DNA of 16,567 bases from Lachnospiraceae bacterium UBA2860 (GCA_002350625.1 DEFE01000047.1:1258-17824); one strand, 5' to 3'; shown: positions 7,600 through 14,762, counted from the stretch's first letter. The notes: a model not told the origin generated them from the sequence alone. Program-made: numbers and translations.

Positions 7600-8241
7600 A
7601 TGGAAGAAAGCAGCGCGTGGAAAATCAGAGAAGCGGTTCTTGAGACGGTGTGCGGCGTGACAAGCACGCTTCCTTCTCATGCAGAAGCGGAGATCGCATT
7701 TGCGGGGAAGTCCAATGTGGGGAAGAGCTCTCTCATCAACGCGCTCCTCATTCGAAAGTCCTATGCCCGCACGTCCTCCAAGCCGGGAAAGACGCAGACC
7801 ATCAACTACTACAGGATCAACAGCGGCGAGACGCGGGAGGACTTCGCGCCTGACGTCTATCTCGTCGATCTCCCGGGCTACGGCTACGCGGAGGTGTCGG
7901 AGGCGGCCAAAGCCGCCTGGGGAAGAATGATCGAGCGGTATCTTCGCACTTCGCGCGCGCTCAAGTGCGTCTGCCTCCTCGTGGATATCCGCCACGCGCC
8001 ATCTGCAAACGACAGACAGATGTACGACTGGATCGTTGAGAGCGGGCGCATGCCGGTGATCATCGCGACCAAAAAGGACAAGATCAAAAAGTCACAGCTT
8101 GACCGGAATCTGAAGGAGATAAGGAACGGTCTCCGCGCCGAAAGGGACGTGAAGATTATTCCATTTTCCGCGGAGACCCGCGAGGGGCGGTCGGAGGTCT
8201 GGGAAGTCATAGCCGCCTGTGCTTCCGGCGGGAGAGAGTGA
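7600..8241 (+). CDS. engB: ribosome biogenesis GTPase EngB/YsxC
   Basis: TRAFAC-class GTPase needed for late 50S subunit assembly. With ATG 7600 it has 213 residues, normal for the family. Visible motifs are G1 GKSNVGKS (36-43), the switch region KPGKTQTINYY (61-71), G3 DLPGYG (90-95), G4 TKKD (157-160) and G5 SAE (190-192). GTG 7585 is an alternative start adding five residues; neither has a strong Shine-Dalgarno, so the choice is uncertain. It follows clpX by about 43 bases, matching the frequent clp-(lon)-engB linkage of Firmicutes, but no lon gene is present here. Its stop is four bases before the ecfA1 start, implying continued co-transcription. Confidence 0.95.
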   Translation: MEESSAWKIREAVLETVCGVTSTLPSHAEAEIAFAGKSNVGKSSLINALLIRKSYARTSSKPGKTQTINYYRINSGETREDFAPDVYLVDLPGYGYAEVSEAAKAAWGRMIERYLRTSRALKCVCLLVDIRHAPSANDRQMYDWIVESGRMPVIIATKKDKIKKSQLDRNLKEIRNGLRAERDVKIIPFSAETREGRSEVWEVIAACASGGRE

Positions 8242-8245
8242 GCAT

Positions 8246-9121
8246 ATGCCGTCTATTATCAAGGCCCGCGGACTCGGGTTTGACTATGTAAAATATACGG
8301 ATGAGTCGGAAAACGCAGAGCGCGTTACCGCGATCCGGGAAATCGATCTCACGGTCGAGAAAGGGACATTTATCGCGATTCTCGGGCACAACGGCTCCGG
8401 GAAATCGACGCTGGCCAAGCACATCAACGCCCTGCTCGTCCCGACGAGCGGCACGATGTGGGTCGACGGGATCGATACGGCGAAAGAGCAGGATCTTTGG
8501 AAGGTGCGGCAGAAAGCCGGCATGGTCTTTCAGAATCCGGACAATCAGATCATCGGAACGGTGGTCGACGAGGACGTCGGCTTCGGGCCGGAAAATCTCG
8601 GCATACCGACGAAAGACATCTGGAGCCGCGTCGACGACGCCCTCAGCAAGGTCGGCATGCTCGGCTTCAGGGACCGCTCGCCGAATCATCTGTCAGGCGG
8701 CCAGAAGCAGCGGGTTGCCATCGCAGGCGTCGTGGCCATGCACCCGGAGTGCATCGTGCTCGACGAGCCCACGGCGATGCTGGACCCGAACGGCCGCAGG
8801 GAAGTGATCGAGGTCATCCGCGAACTGAATCAGCGGGAGGGCGTGACCGTGATTCTGATCACGCACTACATGGAAGAGGTGACCTATGCGGATCATGTCT
8901 ACGTCATGGACGCCGGTCAGGTTGTCATGGAGGGCACGCCCCGCGAGATCTTCGCACAGGCGGAGCGGCTTAAAGAACTCAGGCTCAGTGTCCCACAGGT
9001 GACGGAGCTTGCATATGAACTGAAAAAGGCGGGTGCGGATCTTCCGGACGGCGTTCTCACGATCGACGAGCTGGTTGACGCGCTTGCCCCGCGGAGCGAA
9101 CAGTATGCTGATCGAGCTTAA
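8246..9121 (+). CDS. ecfA1: ECF transporter ATPase EcfA1
   Basis: Cytoplasmic ATPase subunit of an energy-coupling factor importer, forming a heterodimer with EcfA2 under EcfT. The 291-residue protein shows Walker A GHNGSGKST (47-55), Q-loop VFQNPDNQ (Q96), signature LSGGQ (149-153), Walker B IVLDE (170-174) and switch H207 (ITHYMEE). The C-terminal extension ending in an acidic helix is typical of EcfA. The start is ATG 8246 (MPSIIKARGLGFDY), five bases after engB's stop, with GGGAGAGAG about 8 bases upstream inside engB. Its last 17 bases overlap ecfA2. Position first in the A1-A2-T order and the sequence both support the A1 assignment. Confidence 0.95.
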   Translation: MPSIIKARGLGFDYVKYTDESENAERVTAIREIDLTVEKGTFIAILGHNGSGKSTLAKHINALLVPTSGTMWVDGIDTAKEQDLWKVRQKAGMVFQNPDNQIIGTVVDEDVGFGPENLGIPTKDIWSRVDDALSKVGMLGFRDRSPNHLSGGQKQRVAIAGVVAMHPECIVLDEPTAMLDPNGRREVIEVIRELNQREGVTVILITHYMEEVTYADHVYVMDAGQVVMEGTPREIFAQAERLKELRLSVPQVTELAYELKKAGADLPDGVLTIDELVDALAPRSEQYADRA

Positions 9122-9971
9122 AGACGTGTGCTATACCTACGGGACAGGAACGGTCTATGAGGTGAGCGCACTCGATCATATCAATCTGCAAATCGGAGAG
9201 GGAGAGTTCATCGGGATCATCGGGCACACCGGGAGCGGCAAGTCCACTTTGATCCAGCATTTTAACGGTCTCCTTAAGCCGACCTCCGGCCAGGTGCTTT
9301 TCGAGGGAAAGGATATCTGGGAGGAGGATTATGATCTGCGTTCTCTCCGCACCCATGTGGGCCTGGTTTTTCAGTATCCTGAAAACCAGCTTTTTGAGAC
9401 GGACGTCCTGAAGGACGTCATGTTCGGCCCGAAAAACCAGGGACTCAGCGAGGAGGACTGCCGGGCAAGGGCGCACGAGGCGCTGAGCCAGGTGGGGATC
9501 CCGGAGGATCTCTACGGGGCTTCACCCTTTGATCTGTCCGGCGGACAGAAGAGACGCGTGGCGCTTGCGGGCGTGCTCGCCATGGACCCGGAGGTCCTGA
9601 TTCTTGACGAGCCGACGGCCGGACTTGATCCCGGCGGGCGCGACGAGCTGCTGCGTGAAATCAGATTCCTGCGCGACAAGCGGGGGATTACGGTGCTGCT
9701 CGTCACGCACAGCATGGAAGATGTGGCCCAGTATGCGAAGCGGCTGCTCGTCATCGACAACGGTAAAATCGCCTTTGACGGCGCGCCGAAGCGGGTCTTT
9801 TCCCACTACAAAGAGCTTGAAAAGATGGGGCTTGCCGCCCCGCAGATTACATATATCATGCACGCGCTTAAAGAGCGCGGCCTCGACGTTGACTTGCGCG
9901 CGACGACGGTGGAGGAGGCGAAACGAAGCATCCTTCTCGCCCTGTCACAGCGCGCCTCGGAAGGACGATAA
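9105..9971 (+). CDS. ecfA2: ECF transporter ATPase EcfA2
   Basis: Second ATPase of the ECF module, pairing with EcfA1. It has 288 residues with Walker A GHTGSGKST (40-48), Q-loop VFQYPENQ (Q90), signature LSGGQ (144-148), Walker B LILDE (165-169) and switch H202 (VTHSMED). FQYPENQLFE and the C-terminal region from about 225 are characteristic of EcfA2 rather than EcfA1. ATG 9105 begins inside the ecfA1 reading frame (17-base overlap), with GCGGAGCG about 9 bases upstream; the upstream open frame to 9033 is ignored because MLIELKDVCYTY is the natural domain start. The overlap suggests tight translational coupling for 1:1 subunit supply. Confidence 0.95.
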   Translation: MLIELKDVCYTYGTGTVYEVSALDHINLQIGEGEFIGIIGHTGSGKSTLIQHFNGLLKPTSGQVLFEGKDIWEEDYDLRSLRTHVGLVFQYPENQLFETDVLKDVMFGPKNQGLSEEDCRARAHEALSQVGIPEDLYGASPFDLSGGQKRRVALAGVLAMDPEVLILDEPTAGLDPGGRDELLREIRFLRDKRGITVLLVTHSMEDVAQYAKRLLVIDNGKIAFDGAPKRVFSHYKELEKMGLAAPQITYIMHALKERGLDVDLRATTVEEAKRSILLALSQRASEGR

Positions 9972-9980
9972 AGACAGAGC

Positions 9981-10781
9981 ATGGGCGAGATCTCACTGGG
10001 TCAGTACTATCCCACGAATTCCATATTGCACCGGCTGGATCCCCGTGTGAAGTTTATCGGGACAATCGTCTACATTGTCTCGCTGTTTCTCGTCAGCGGC
10101 CCCGTCGGCTATCTATGTGCGGCCCTCGCGCTTTTTGCGCTTGTGCTTCTCTCCAAGGTGCCCTTCCGCTTTATCTTAAAGAGCATGAAGCCGATCTTTT
10201 TTATTCTGATCGTCACCATGCTTTTCAATCTGTTTCTGACGCCCGGTGAGGAACTGGCTCATTTCCTTATCTTCCGCATCACGCGGGAAGGCCTCGTGCT
10301 GGCGCTCCGCATGGGCATCCGTCTGGCCCTGCTCGTGATGGGCTCCTCCATTATGACGCTCACGACGACGCCGAACGCGCTGACGGACGGCATGGAGCGG
10401 CTGTTTTCCCCGCTGAAGCTGATCAAAGTCCCGGTGCATGAAATATCGATGATGATGTCGATCGCGCTGCGCTTTATCCCGATTCTCACCGAAGAGACGG
10501 ATAAGATCAAAAAGGCGCAGATCGCGCGGGGCGCCGATTTCGACAGCGGCGGCCTCATAAAGCGCCTGAAGAGCATGATTCCGCTCCTTGTGCCGCTTTT
10601 TGTCTCTGCGTTCAGAAGAGCCAACGACCTAGCCATGGCGATGGAGGCGCGATGCTATCACGGGGGCACAGGGCGGACGCAGATGAAGCCGCTCACCTAC
10701 GCGAAGAAGGATTACTGTGCGTATCTGATCACGGCGCTGTTCCTTGCGCTGGCCATCATATTCAGAGTAAAGGGGTGGTGA
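9981..10781 (+). CDS. ecfT: ECF transporter transmembrane subunit EcfT
   Basis: Membrane scaffold that couples ATPase motion to an interchangeable S subunit carrying vitamins or metals. The 266-residue protein opens with GQYYPTNSILHRLDPRVKF, typical of EcfT, has about five to six hydrophobic segments, and contains both coupling motifs: ARG at 182-184 (AQIARGADF) and the second XRX, ARC at 223-225 (MEARCYHG). The second motif is often ARG, so ARC is a small variation. No S component is encoded nearby, consistent with a group II module shared among several S proteins. The gene lies nine bases after ecfA2 and its stop is one base before the truA ATG. Confidence 0.95.
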   Translation: MGEISLGQYYPTNSILHRLDPRVKFIGTIVYIVSLFLVSGPVGYLCAALALFALVLLSKVPFRFILKSMKPIFFILIVTMLFNLFLTPGEELAHFLIFRITREGLVLALRMGIRLALLVMGSSIMTLTTTPNALTDGMERLFSPLKLIKVPVHEISMMMSIALRFIPILTEETDKIKKAQIARGADFDSGGLIKRLKSMIPLLVPLFVSAFRRANDLAMAMEARCYHGGTGRTQMKPLTYAKKDYCAYLITALFLALAIIFRVKGW

Positions 10782-10782
10782 C

Positions 10783-11532
10783 ATGCGCATCATGATCAGG
10801 ATTGCGTATGACGGCACGGCCTACAACGGGTTTCAGTCGCAGAAGAACGGCGTCGGCGTGCAGGATGTGCTGAACGGCGCGCTCCGCGATCTCTTCGGGC
10901 AGCCGGTAAAAACGATCAGCGCCAGCAGGACCGATGCCGGCGTGCACGCAGAGGGCAATGTCTGCACCTTTGATATCGACACCAGGATCGCGCCCGGAAA
11001 ACTCGCCTATGCGCTGAACGCGCGCCTTCCGGAGGATATACGGATCGTTTCCTCGGAAATGGTGCCGGACAGCTTTCACCCGCGCTTTCAGACCACGATC
11101 AAGACATACGCCTACAGAATTATTAACCGGCCGCATCCGGATCCCCTGACGAGACACACGGAGATGCATTATTACTACGCGCTTGACGCGGACAGGATGA
11201 ATGCGGCGGCCAAATATCTCATCGGGGAGCATGATTTCCGCTCCTTCTGTGCGGCGGGATATTCGAGCAAAACAACGGTGCGCACCATCTTCGACGCCCG
11301 CGTGGAAAGGGACGGCGACCGCATCACGTTCACGGTTACCGGGAACGGGTTCCTGTACAATATGGTGCGGATTATCGCCGGCACACTCATCGAGATCGGC
11401 GCGGGAAAGTATCCGCCGGAGATGATGCCGGCGATCCTTGACGCGAGAGACCGCGACGCGGCCGGACCGACGGCCGTCGCCAAGGGCCTTGTCCTTCTGA
11501 ACATCGAGTATCCGGAATATAAGGGAATGTGA
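10783..11532 (+). CDS. truA: tRNA pseudouridine(38-40) synthase TruA
   Basis: Modifies uridines 38-40 in the anticodon stem-loop of many tRNAs. The 249-residue protein has the catalytic motif SRTDAGVHA with nucleophile D51 (47-55), an N-terminal strand IRIAYDGTAYNGFQ that binds RNA, and the second-half motifs FCAAG (residues 152-156) and NGFLYNMVR. ATG 10783 lies one base after ecfT's stop with a purine-rich AAGGGGTGG upstream, so the two are translationally coupled. truA next to ecfA1-ecfA2-ecfT is a widespread Firmicutes arrangement, usually inside the ribosomal protein cluster. Here rplM/rpsI do not follow; a chelatase-like gene does. Confidence 0.96.
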   Translation: MRIMIRIAYDGTAYNGFQSQKNGVGVQDVLNGALRDLFGQPVKTISASRTDAGVHAEGNVCTFDIDTRIAPGKLAYALNARLPEDIRIVSSEMVPDSFHPRFQTTIKTYAYRIINRPHPDPLTRHTEMHYYYALDADRMNAAAKYLIGEHDFRSFCAAGYSSKTTVRTIFDARVERDGDRITFTVTGNGFLYNMVRIIAGTLIEIGAGKYPPEMMPAILDARDRDAAGPTAVAKGLVLLNIEYPEYKGM

Positions 11533-11536
11533 CGGA

Positions 11537-11542
11537 AAGGAG
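11537..11542 (+). promoter_or_regulatory. ribosome binding site deciding the chelatase start
   Basis: AAGGAG ends directly against ATG 11543, too close for initiation there, but sits 9 bases before ATG 11552. It therefore selects ATG 11552, which also begins the positively charged n-region of the signal peptide. Confidence 0.75.
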
Positions 11543-11551
11543 ATGCAGACC

Positions 11552-12814
11552 ATGAAGAGAAGCCTGCTGACGGCTGTCCTTTCAGCTCTTTTTGTGACAG
11601 GAAGCCTGCTCATCAGCGGAACAGCCGTATATGCGGAGGCTGAGGAGACGGCTGACGCGGAATATATCTACGAAGAATATGATGAAGAATACGAAGAGGA
11701 AGAAGGGGACGAGGCGGAAGAGATCGTAAATCCCGATCAGGAAGCGGCAGATCAGGCGGCCGCGCTGATCGACGCCATTTGCGCAGAGGAATGGACGGAG
11801 GAGACAGATGCGCTCGTCGGTGAGGCCAGAGCCGCCTGGGAAGCACTGACCGATCTGCAGAAAGAAATGGTGGCCGGCGAGGCGGCGGACCCGGATTATT
11901 TCGGGCTGGACACCGGAGACGCATCTCTGGACGATCCGCTTAACGCCGACGACATCGGAGAGAAGGAGATCCTCGTCGTGAGCTGCGGCACCGCCTTTAA
12001 TGAGAGCCGTGCGGCGGATATCGGCGCCGTGGAGAAGGCGCTTGCTGCGGCTTTTCCGGAGTGGTCCGTGAGGAGAGCCTTTGCGGAGCAGCCTGTCATC
12101 AACCACGTCGCGGCAAGAGACGAAGAGCAGATTGACAACATTGATCAGGCGCTTGCGCGGGCCGTGTCGAACGGCGTGAAGCATCTGGTCGTGCAGCCGA
12201 CATTTTTGATGCAGGGTGAGGCGTACGATGAGCTCTGCGCAGCAGTCCGCACGTATCAGGACCGCTTTGAGACGATGGCGATCGCGAAGCCGCTGCTTGG
12301 CGACGCCGGGGACAGCGCGGAAACGGCAGATACAGACATGGAAACCGCAGCGAAAGCTGTCGTGAAGGCCGCATGTGAAGAAGCCGGATATGAAGATCTC
12401 GAGGCCGCTGAAAAAGACCGGATGGCCTTTGTCTTCGTGGGACACGGCGCAAGTGACGCGGCGAATGATATCTGCAGCCGCATTGGGACGCAGATGAAAG
12501 AACTCGGCTATGCCAATGTGTTCATCGGAACGGTGGAAGGGACGCCTGAAGATATGGCCTGTCAGGCTGTGATCGACAGGATTTCTGAAGAAGGATATAC
12601 CAAGGTCACGCTGCGCCCGCTTATGGTCGACGCCGGAGAATCCGCGCATGATGCCATGGCGGATCCTAATGACGAAGCGTCGTGGCTCAGCCGGTTTGAG
12701 GAGGCTCAGGCATTTTCGAGTATCGATGTCCAGATGGAAGGCCTGGGAAGGCTCCCCGGCGCTCAGGAGCTGTATGCGGCGCACACGGCTGCTGCCATCA
12801 GTGAGGAGCCTTAA
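11552..12814 (+). CDS. exported CbiK-like (sirohydrochlorin cobaltochelatase family) protein
   Basis: Anaerobic-type chelatase homologue of 420 residues. Residues 1-28 form a Sec signal peptide (MKR, a long hydrophobic core, then VYA before the probable cut). Residues 29-60 are an acidic Glu/Tyr/Asp stretch. About 61-112 resembles a small three-helix module (ARAAWEALTDLQKEMV) seen in clostridial surface proteins. About 138-417 is the CbiK-like domain: ILVVSCGTAFNESR (140-153), VQPTFLMQGEAYDEL, VFVGHG with metal-ligand candidate H298, and GTVEG with E329. The canonical GDHA metal-ligand histidine is replaced: the sequence reads GESAH, giving S364 with H366 two residues on. Chelation of Co or Fe is a family inference; export argues against simple cobalamin synthesis. 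It follows truA by 19 bases and is probably co-transcribed. Confidence 0.8.
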   Translation: MKRSLLTAVLSALFVTGSLLISGTAVYAEAEETADAEYIYEEYDEEYEEEEGDEAEEIVNPDQEAADQAAALIDAICAEEWTEETDALVGEARAAWEALTDLQKEMVAGEAADPDYFGLDTGDASLDDPLNADDIGEKEILVVSCGTAFNESRAADIGAVEKALAAAFPEWSVRRAFAEQPVINHVAARDEEQIDNIDQALARAVSNGVKHLVVQPTFLMQGEAYDELCAAVRTYQDRFETMAIAKPLLGDAGDSAETADTDMETAAKAVVKAACEEAGYEDLEAAEKDRMAFVFVGHGASDAANDICSRIGTQMKELGYANVFIGTVEGTPEDMACQAVIDRISEEGYTKVTLRPLMVDAGESAHDAMADPNDEASWLSRFEEAQAFSSIDVQMEGLGRLPGAQELYAAHTAAAISEEP

Positions 12815-12830
12815 GGCATAATCAAAGCGG

Positions 12831-14180
12831 TCAGCGCTCCTTCATGGGGACGAAGTCCGTGTGATCGCCGACGTATTTTGTCGCGGGACGCATGATGCGC
12901 CCGTCGTAGAGCTTGTTTTCCACGTTGTGCGCCACCCAGCCGGCCACACGCGAGATGGCAAAGAGCGGCGTGAAGAGATCCTCCGGGATGCCGAGCATGT
13001 TATAGGCAAAGCCGGAGTAGAAGTCGACGTTGGTGGGAAGAATCTTATTCTTCTTCTCGTAGACAACTTCCTTCACTGTCTTTTCAAAAAGTTCATAGAA
13101 GGCATACTGGTCGAGGCAGCCCTGCTCCTCGGCCAGTTTTTTGCACAGGGAGCGCAGCAGTTCGGCCCGCGGGTCGGACAATGTGTAGACGGCGTGGCCG
13201 AAGCCGTAGATGAGGCCGCTGTGGTCATAGAGGGCTCCGCTTAATAGATCCTCGACGACCTTCCGCACGGCATCCTTGTCGTCGGTATAATTGGTGAGCC
13301 CGATCACTTCCTTCATCATCTCGGAGACGGAGACATTGGCGCCGCCGTGCTTCGGTCCTTTAAGGGAACCGACAGAGCCGCAGATCGCCGAGTAGAGATC
13401 CGTCCCGGTCGAGCCGATGACGACGTCGGTGAAGGTGGAATTGTTTCCGCCGCCGTGATCCGCGTGAATGACGAGAATCGCGTCGAGCAGATTCGCTTCC
13501 CGGTCGGTAAAGGTTCCGTCTTCGCGCAGCATGTAAAGAATATTTTCCGCGATGGAGTAGTCCGGCCGCGGGTAGTGGATGATGAGCGAATTGTGGAAGA
13601 GATCGTGCATCTTGGCCTGATAGGAATAGCAGCCGAGCACGGGGTATTTGGCAATCAGATTGATGCCTTTTAACAGCGTCTGATAGACATCCGTCTCGTC
13701 AGGCGTCTCATCGAAGTTATACAGCGCGAGCGTGAGCATCTGCAGGCGGTTCATCAGGTTTTTGGACGGAGCCCGGAGGACTTCGTTGACAAGAAAGTTA
13801 TCCGGCAACTCATAACGGATGGCGAGGGAGTGACAGAATTCGCGGAACTGAACGGTGTTCGGAAGAAAACCGAACAGGAGCAGGAAGCAGGTTTCCTCGA
13901 AGCCGAAGTTGCCTTTTCTGTTCGCGAGCAGGTCCCGGATGCTGTAGCCTCTGTACAGCAGATCACCCTCGCAGGGAATGACATGGCCGTCTGCGTCTTT
14001 ATCGTAGCCGATGACGTCGGCCACTTTGGTCAGACCGATGCGTACTCCGGTGCCGTCCTCATTTCTGAGGCCCTTCTTGACGTTGTATTCTTTGTACAGC
14101 GGCGTCGGAATATCCGTGTAATTAGAAGCCTTGCCGAAAAAACGGGCCAGTATGCTATCATCATTAAAGTGTGAACTCAT
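12831..14180 (-). CDS. gltA: citrate synthase
   Basis: Condenses oxaloacetate and acetyl-CoA to citrate, feeding 2-oxoglutarate and glutamate synthesis in anaerobes; a 2-methylcitrate activity cannot be excluded. The 449-residue protein, in the clostridial subgroup with an N-terminal extension, has the catalytic residues H278 (GPKHGGAN), H329 (GFGHAVY) and D386 (NVDFYSG), plus HADHGGGNNSTFT (239-251). The start is the ATG complementary to 14178-14180 (MSSHFNDDSI), with GGAG 7 bases upstream; the open frame extends to 14294 but that stretch covers the promoter and is hydrophobic junk-like sequence. It reads toward the chelatase gene with only 16 bases between stops and is divergent from the small membrane protein gene. 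Confidence 0.95.
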   Translation of the reverse strand: MSSHFNDDSILARFFGKASNYTDIPTPLYKEYNVKKGLRNEDGTGVRIGLTKVADVIGYDKDADGHVIPCEGDLLYRGYSIRDLLANRKGNFGFEETCFLLLFGFLPNTVQFREFCHSLAIRYELPDNFLVNEVLRAPSKNLMNRLQMLTLALYNFDETPDETDVYQTLLKGINLIAKYPVLGCYSYQAKMHDLFHNSLIIHYPRPDYSIAENILYMLREDGTFTDREANLLDAILVIHADHGGGNNSTFTDVVIGSTGTDLYSAICGSVGSLKGPKHGGANVSVSEMMKEVIGLTNYTDDKDAVRKVVEDLLSGALYDHSGLIYGFGHAVYTLSDPRAELLRSLCKKLAEEQGCLDQYAFYELFEKTVKEVVYEKKNKILPTNVDFYSGFAYNMLGIPEDLFTPLFAISRVAGWVAHNVENKLYDGRIMRPATKYVGDHTDFVPMKER

Positions 14181-14213
14181 GGGAAACTCCTTTATGCAGG
14201 TCTTCTTTAGTCC

Positions 14214-14255
14214 ATGCTCTTTAACAATGCGCAACAATAAAGCGAGAAAGAGCAT
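14214..14255 (-). repeat. inverted repeat in the gltA leader
   Basis: ATGCTCTTT (14214-14222) and AAAGAGCAT (14247-14255) are exact 9-base reverse complements separated by 24 bases. The predicted gltA transcription start is near 14256, so the mRNA would begin at the base of this stem. Inside the loop, AACAAT occurs twice (14223-14228 and 14233-14238) around GCGC. It may be an mRNA-stabilising 5' hairpin or a protein binding site. Confidence 0.6.
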
Positions 14256-14262
14256 TACTGCT

Positions 14263-14290
14263 ATTATAGCAATCTGCAGTTGCTTGTCAA
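14263..14290 (-). promoter_or_regulatory. gltA: consensus sigma-A promoter for gltA
   Basis: On the - strand, TTGACA (complement of 14285-14290) and TATAAT (complement of 14263-14268) are both perfect, 16 bases apart, with a TGC extended -10 element. Predicted start near 14256, about 76 bases before the coding start. Such a strong core promoter would be expected to need repression, and palindromes overlap it. Confidence 0.85.
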
Positions 14291-14295
14291 GCAAC
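14279..14295. promoter_or_regulatory. 17-bp perfect palindrome over the gltA -35 box (putative operator)
   Basis: GTTGCTTG (14279-14286) and CAAGCAAC (14288-14295) are exact reverse complements around one central base, covering the whole -35 hexamer. A partly overlapping repeat AGCAA (14268-14272)/TTGCT (14280-14284) covers the spacer. The geometry suits a homodimeric repressor that blocks RNA polymerase; the regulator is not identifiable from the window. Confidence 0.6.
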
Positions 14296-14315
14296 GGGGC
14301 GCTGAGAAAAGAAGG

Positions 14316-14344
14316 TAGAAATACATCATACGCCGTGCTATAAT
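14316..14344 (+). promoter_or_regulatory. promoter for the small acidic membrane protein gene
   Basis: TATAAT (14339-14344) is perfect and preceded by TGC (14336-14338), an extended -10. TAGAAA (14316-14321) is a weak -35 at 17 bases. Transcription would start near 14351, giving a leader of about 110 bases. It is divergent from the gltA promoter. Confidence 0.65.
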
Positions 14345-14406
14345 AAGAACAGTTTTACGGCGGGACACCTGTTCGTGCATGAAGTGATCCTGCAAAGTGA
14401 ACGCAA

Positions 14407-14434
14407 GCTGTGCGGGTTTACCGGACCCGGCAGC
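14407..14434 (+). other. hairpin in the leader of the small membrane protein mRNA
   Basis: GCTG + CGGGT (14407-14410, 14413-14417) pair with ACCCG + CAGC (14425-14429, 14431-14434) across a small internal loop, with a 7-base apical loop. No T-run follows. The region 14351-14462 holds no recognised riboswitch; this stem ends about 9 bases before the AGAGAGGA ribosome binding site. Confidence 0.4.
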
Positions 14435-14462
14435 GACATTAAAGAGAGGACGGTGCAGTAAT

Positions 14463-14741
14463 ATGAAGAAAGATTCAGGCGACAGCAAGATTCTAAAGTT
14501 TCTGGCAGTGATTGGCTTTATCGCGGCTGTGGCGGCGATTGCCTATGCGGTGTACCGCTTTATGACTCCGGATTATCTTGAGGACTTCGAAGACGATTTT
14601 GATGATGATTTCGATGACTACTTTGAAGATGAGGACGAAGCGGCTACTGCAGAAGAGACAGCTGAGGAAACTGTCGAGGCAGAGGATGCTGATGCTGCGG
14701 AAGCTGACGAATCTGCTGATGCGGCAGAGGATGCCGAATAA
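14463..14741 (+). CDS. small single-span membrane protein with acidic tail, function unknown
   Basis: A 92-residue protein that I cannot name. Residues 1-9 are short and charged (MKKDSGDSK), about 10-33 form a hydrophobic helix (FLAVIGFIAAVAAIAYAVYRF), and residues 36-92 are almost entirely Asp, Glu, Ala and aromatic residues, with a repeating D/F pattern (DDFDDDFDDYF) followed by Ala/Glu/Thr-rich sequence. The helix could be a membrane anchor or uncleaved signal; topology is not settled. ATG 14463 is chosen because AGAGAGGA ends 12 bases upstream and the longer frame from 14397 adds unrelated leader sequence. It has its own promoter and a good terminator, so it is probably monocistronic. The composition suggests cation binding or electrostatic interaction, but that is speculation. 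Confidence 0.75.
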   Translation: MKKDSGDSKILKFLAVIGFIAAVAAIAYAVYRFMTPDYLEDFEDDFDDDFDDYFEDEDEAATAEETAEETVEAEDADAAEADESADAAEDAE

Positions 14742-14762
14742 GTAGTATGAAGATCTCTGTGA

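Noticed and set aside
6261..7667. Long open frame antisense to clpX (468 codons)
   Set aside because: Shadow frame over a clearly conserved gene; Arg/Leu/Asp-rich without any domain pattern.
12815..12845. Shared terminator between the chelatase and gltA
   Set aside because: Only a four-base AGCG/CGCT stem without a T-run is present; too weak to call.
14181..14294. N-terminal extension of citrate synthase upstream of MSSHF
   Set aside because: It would span the consensus promoter and leader repeats, and the ribosome binding site supports the internal ATG at 14180.
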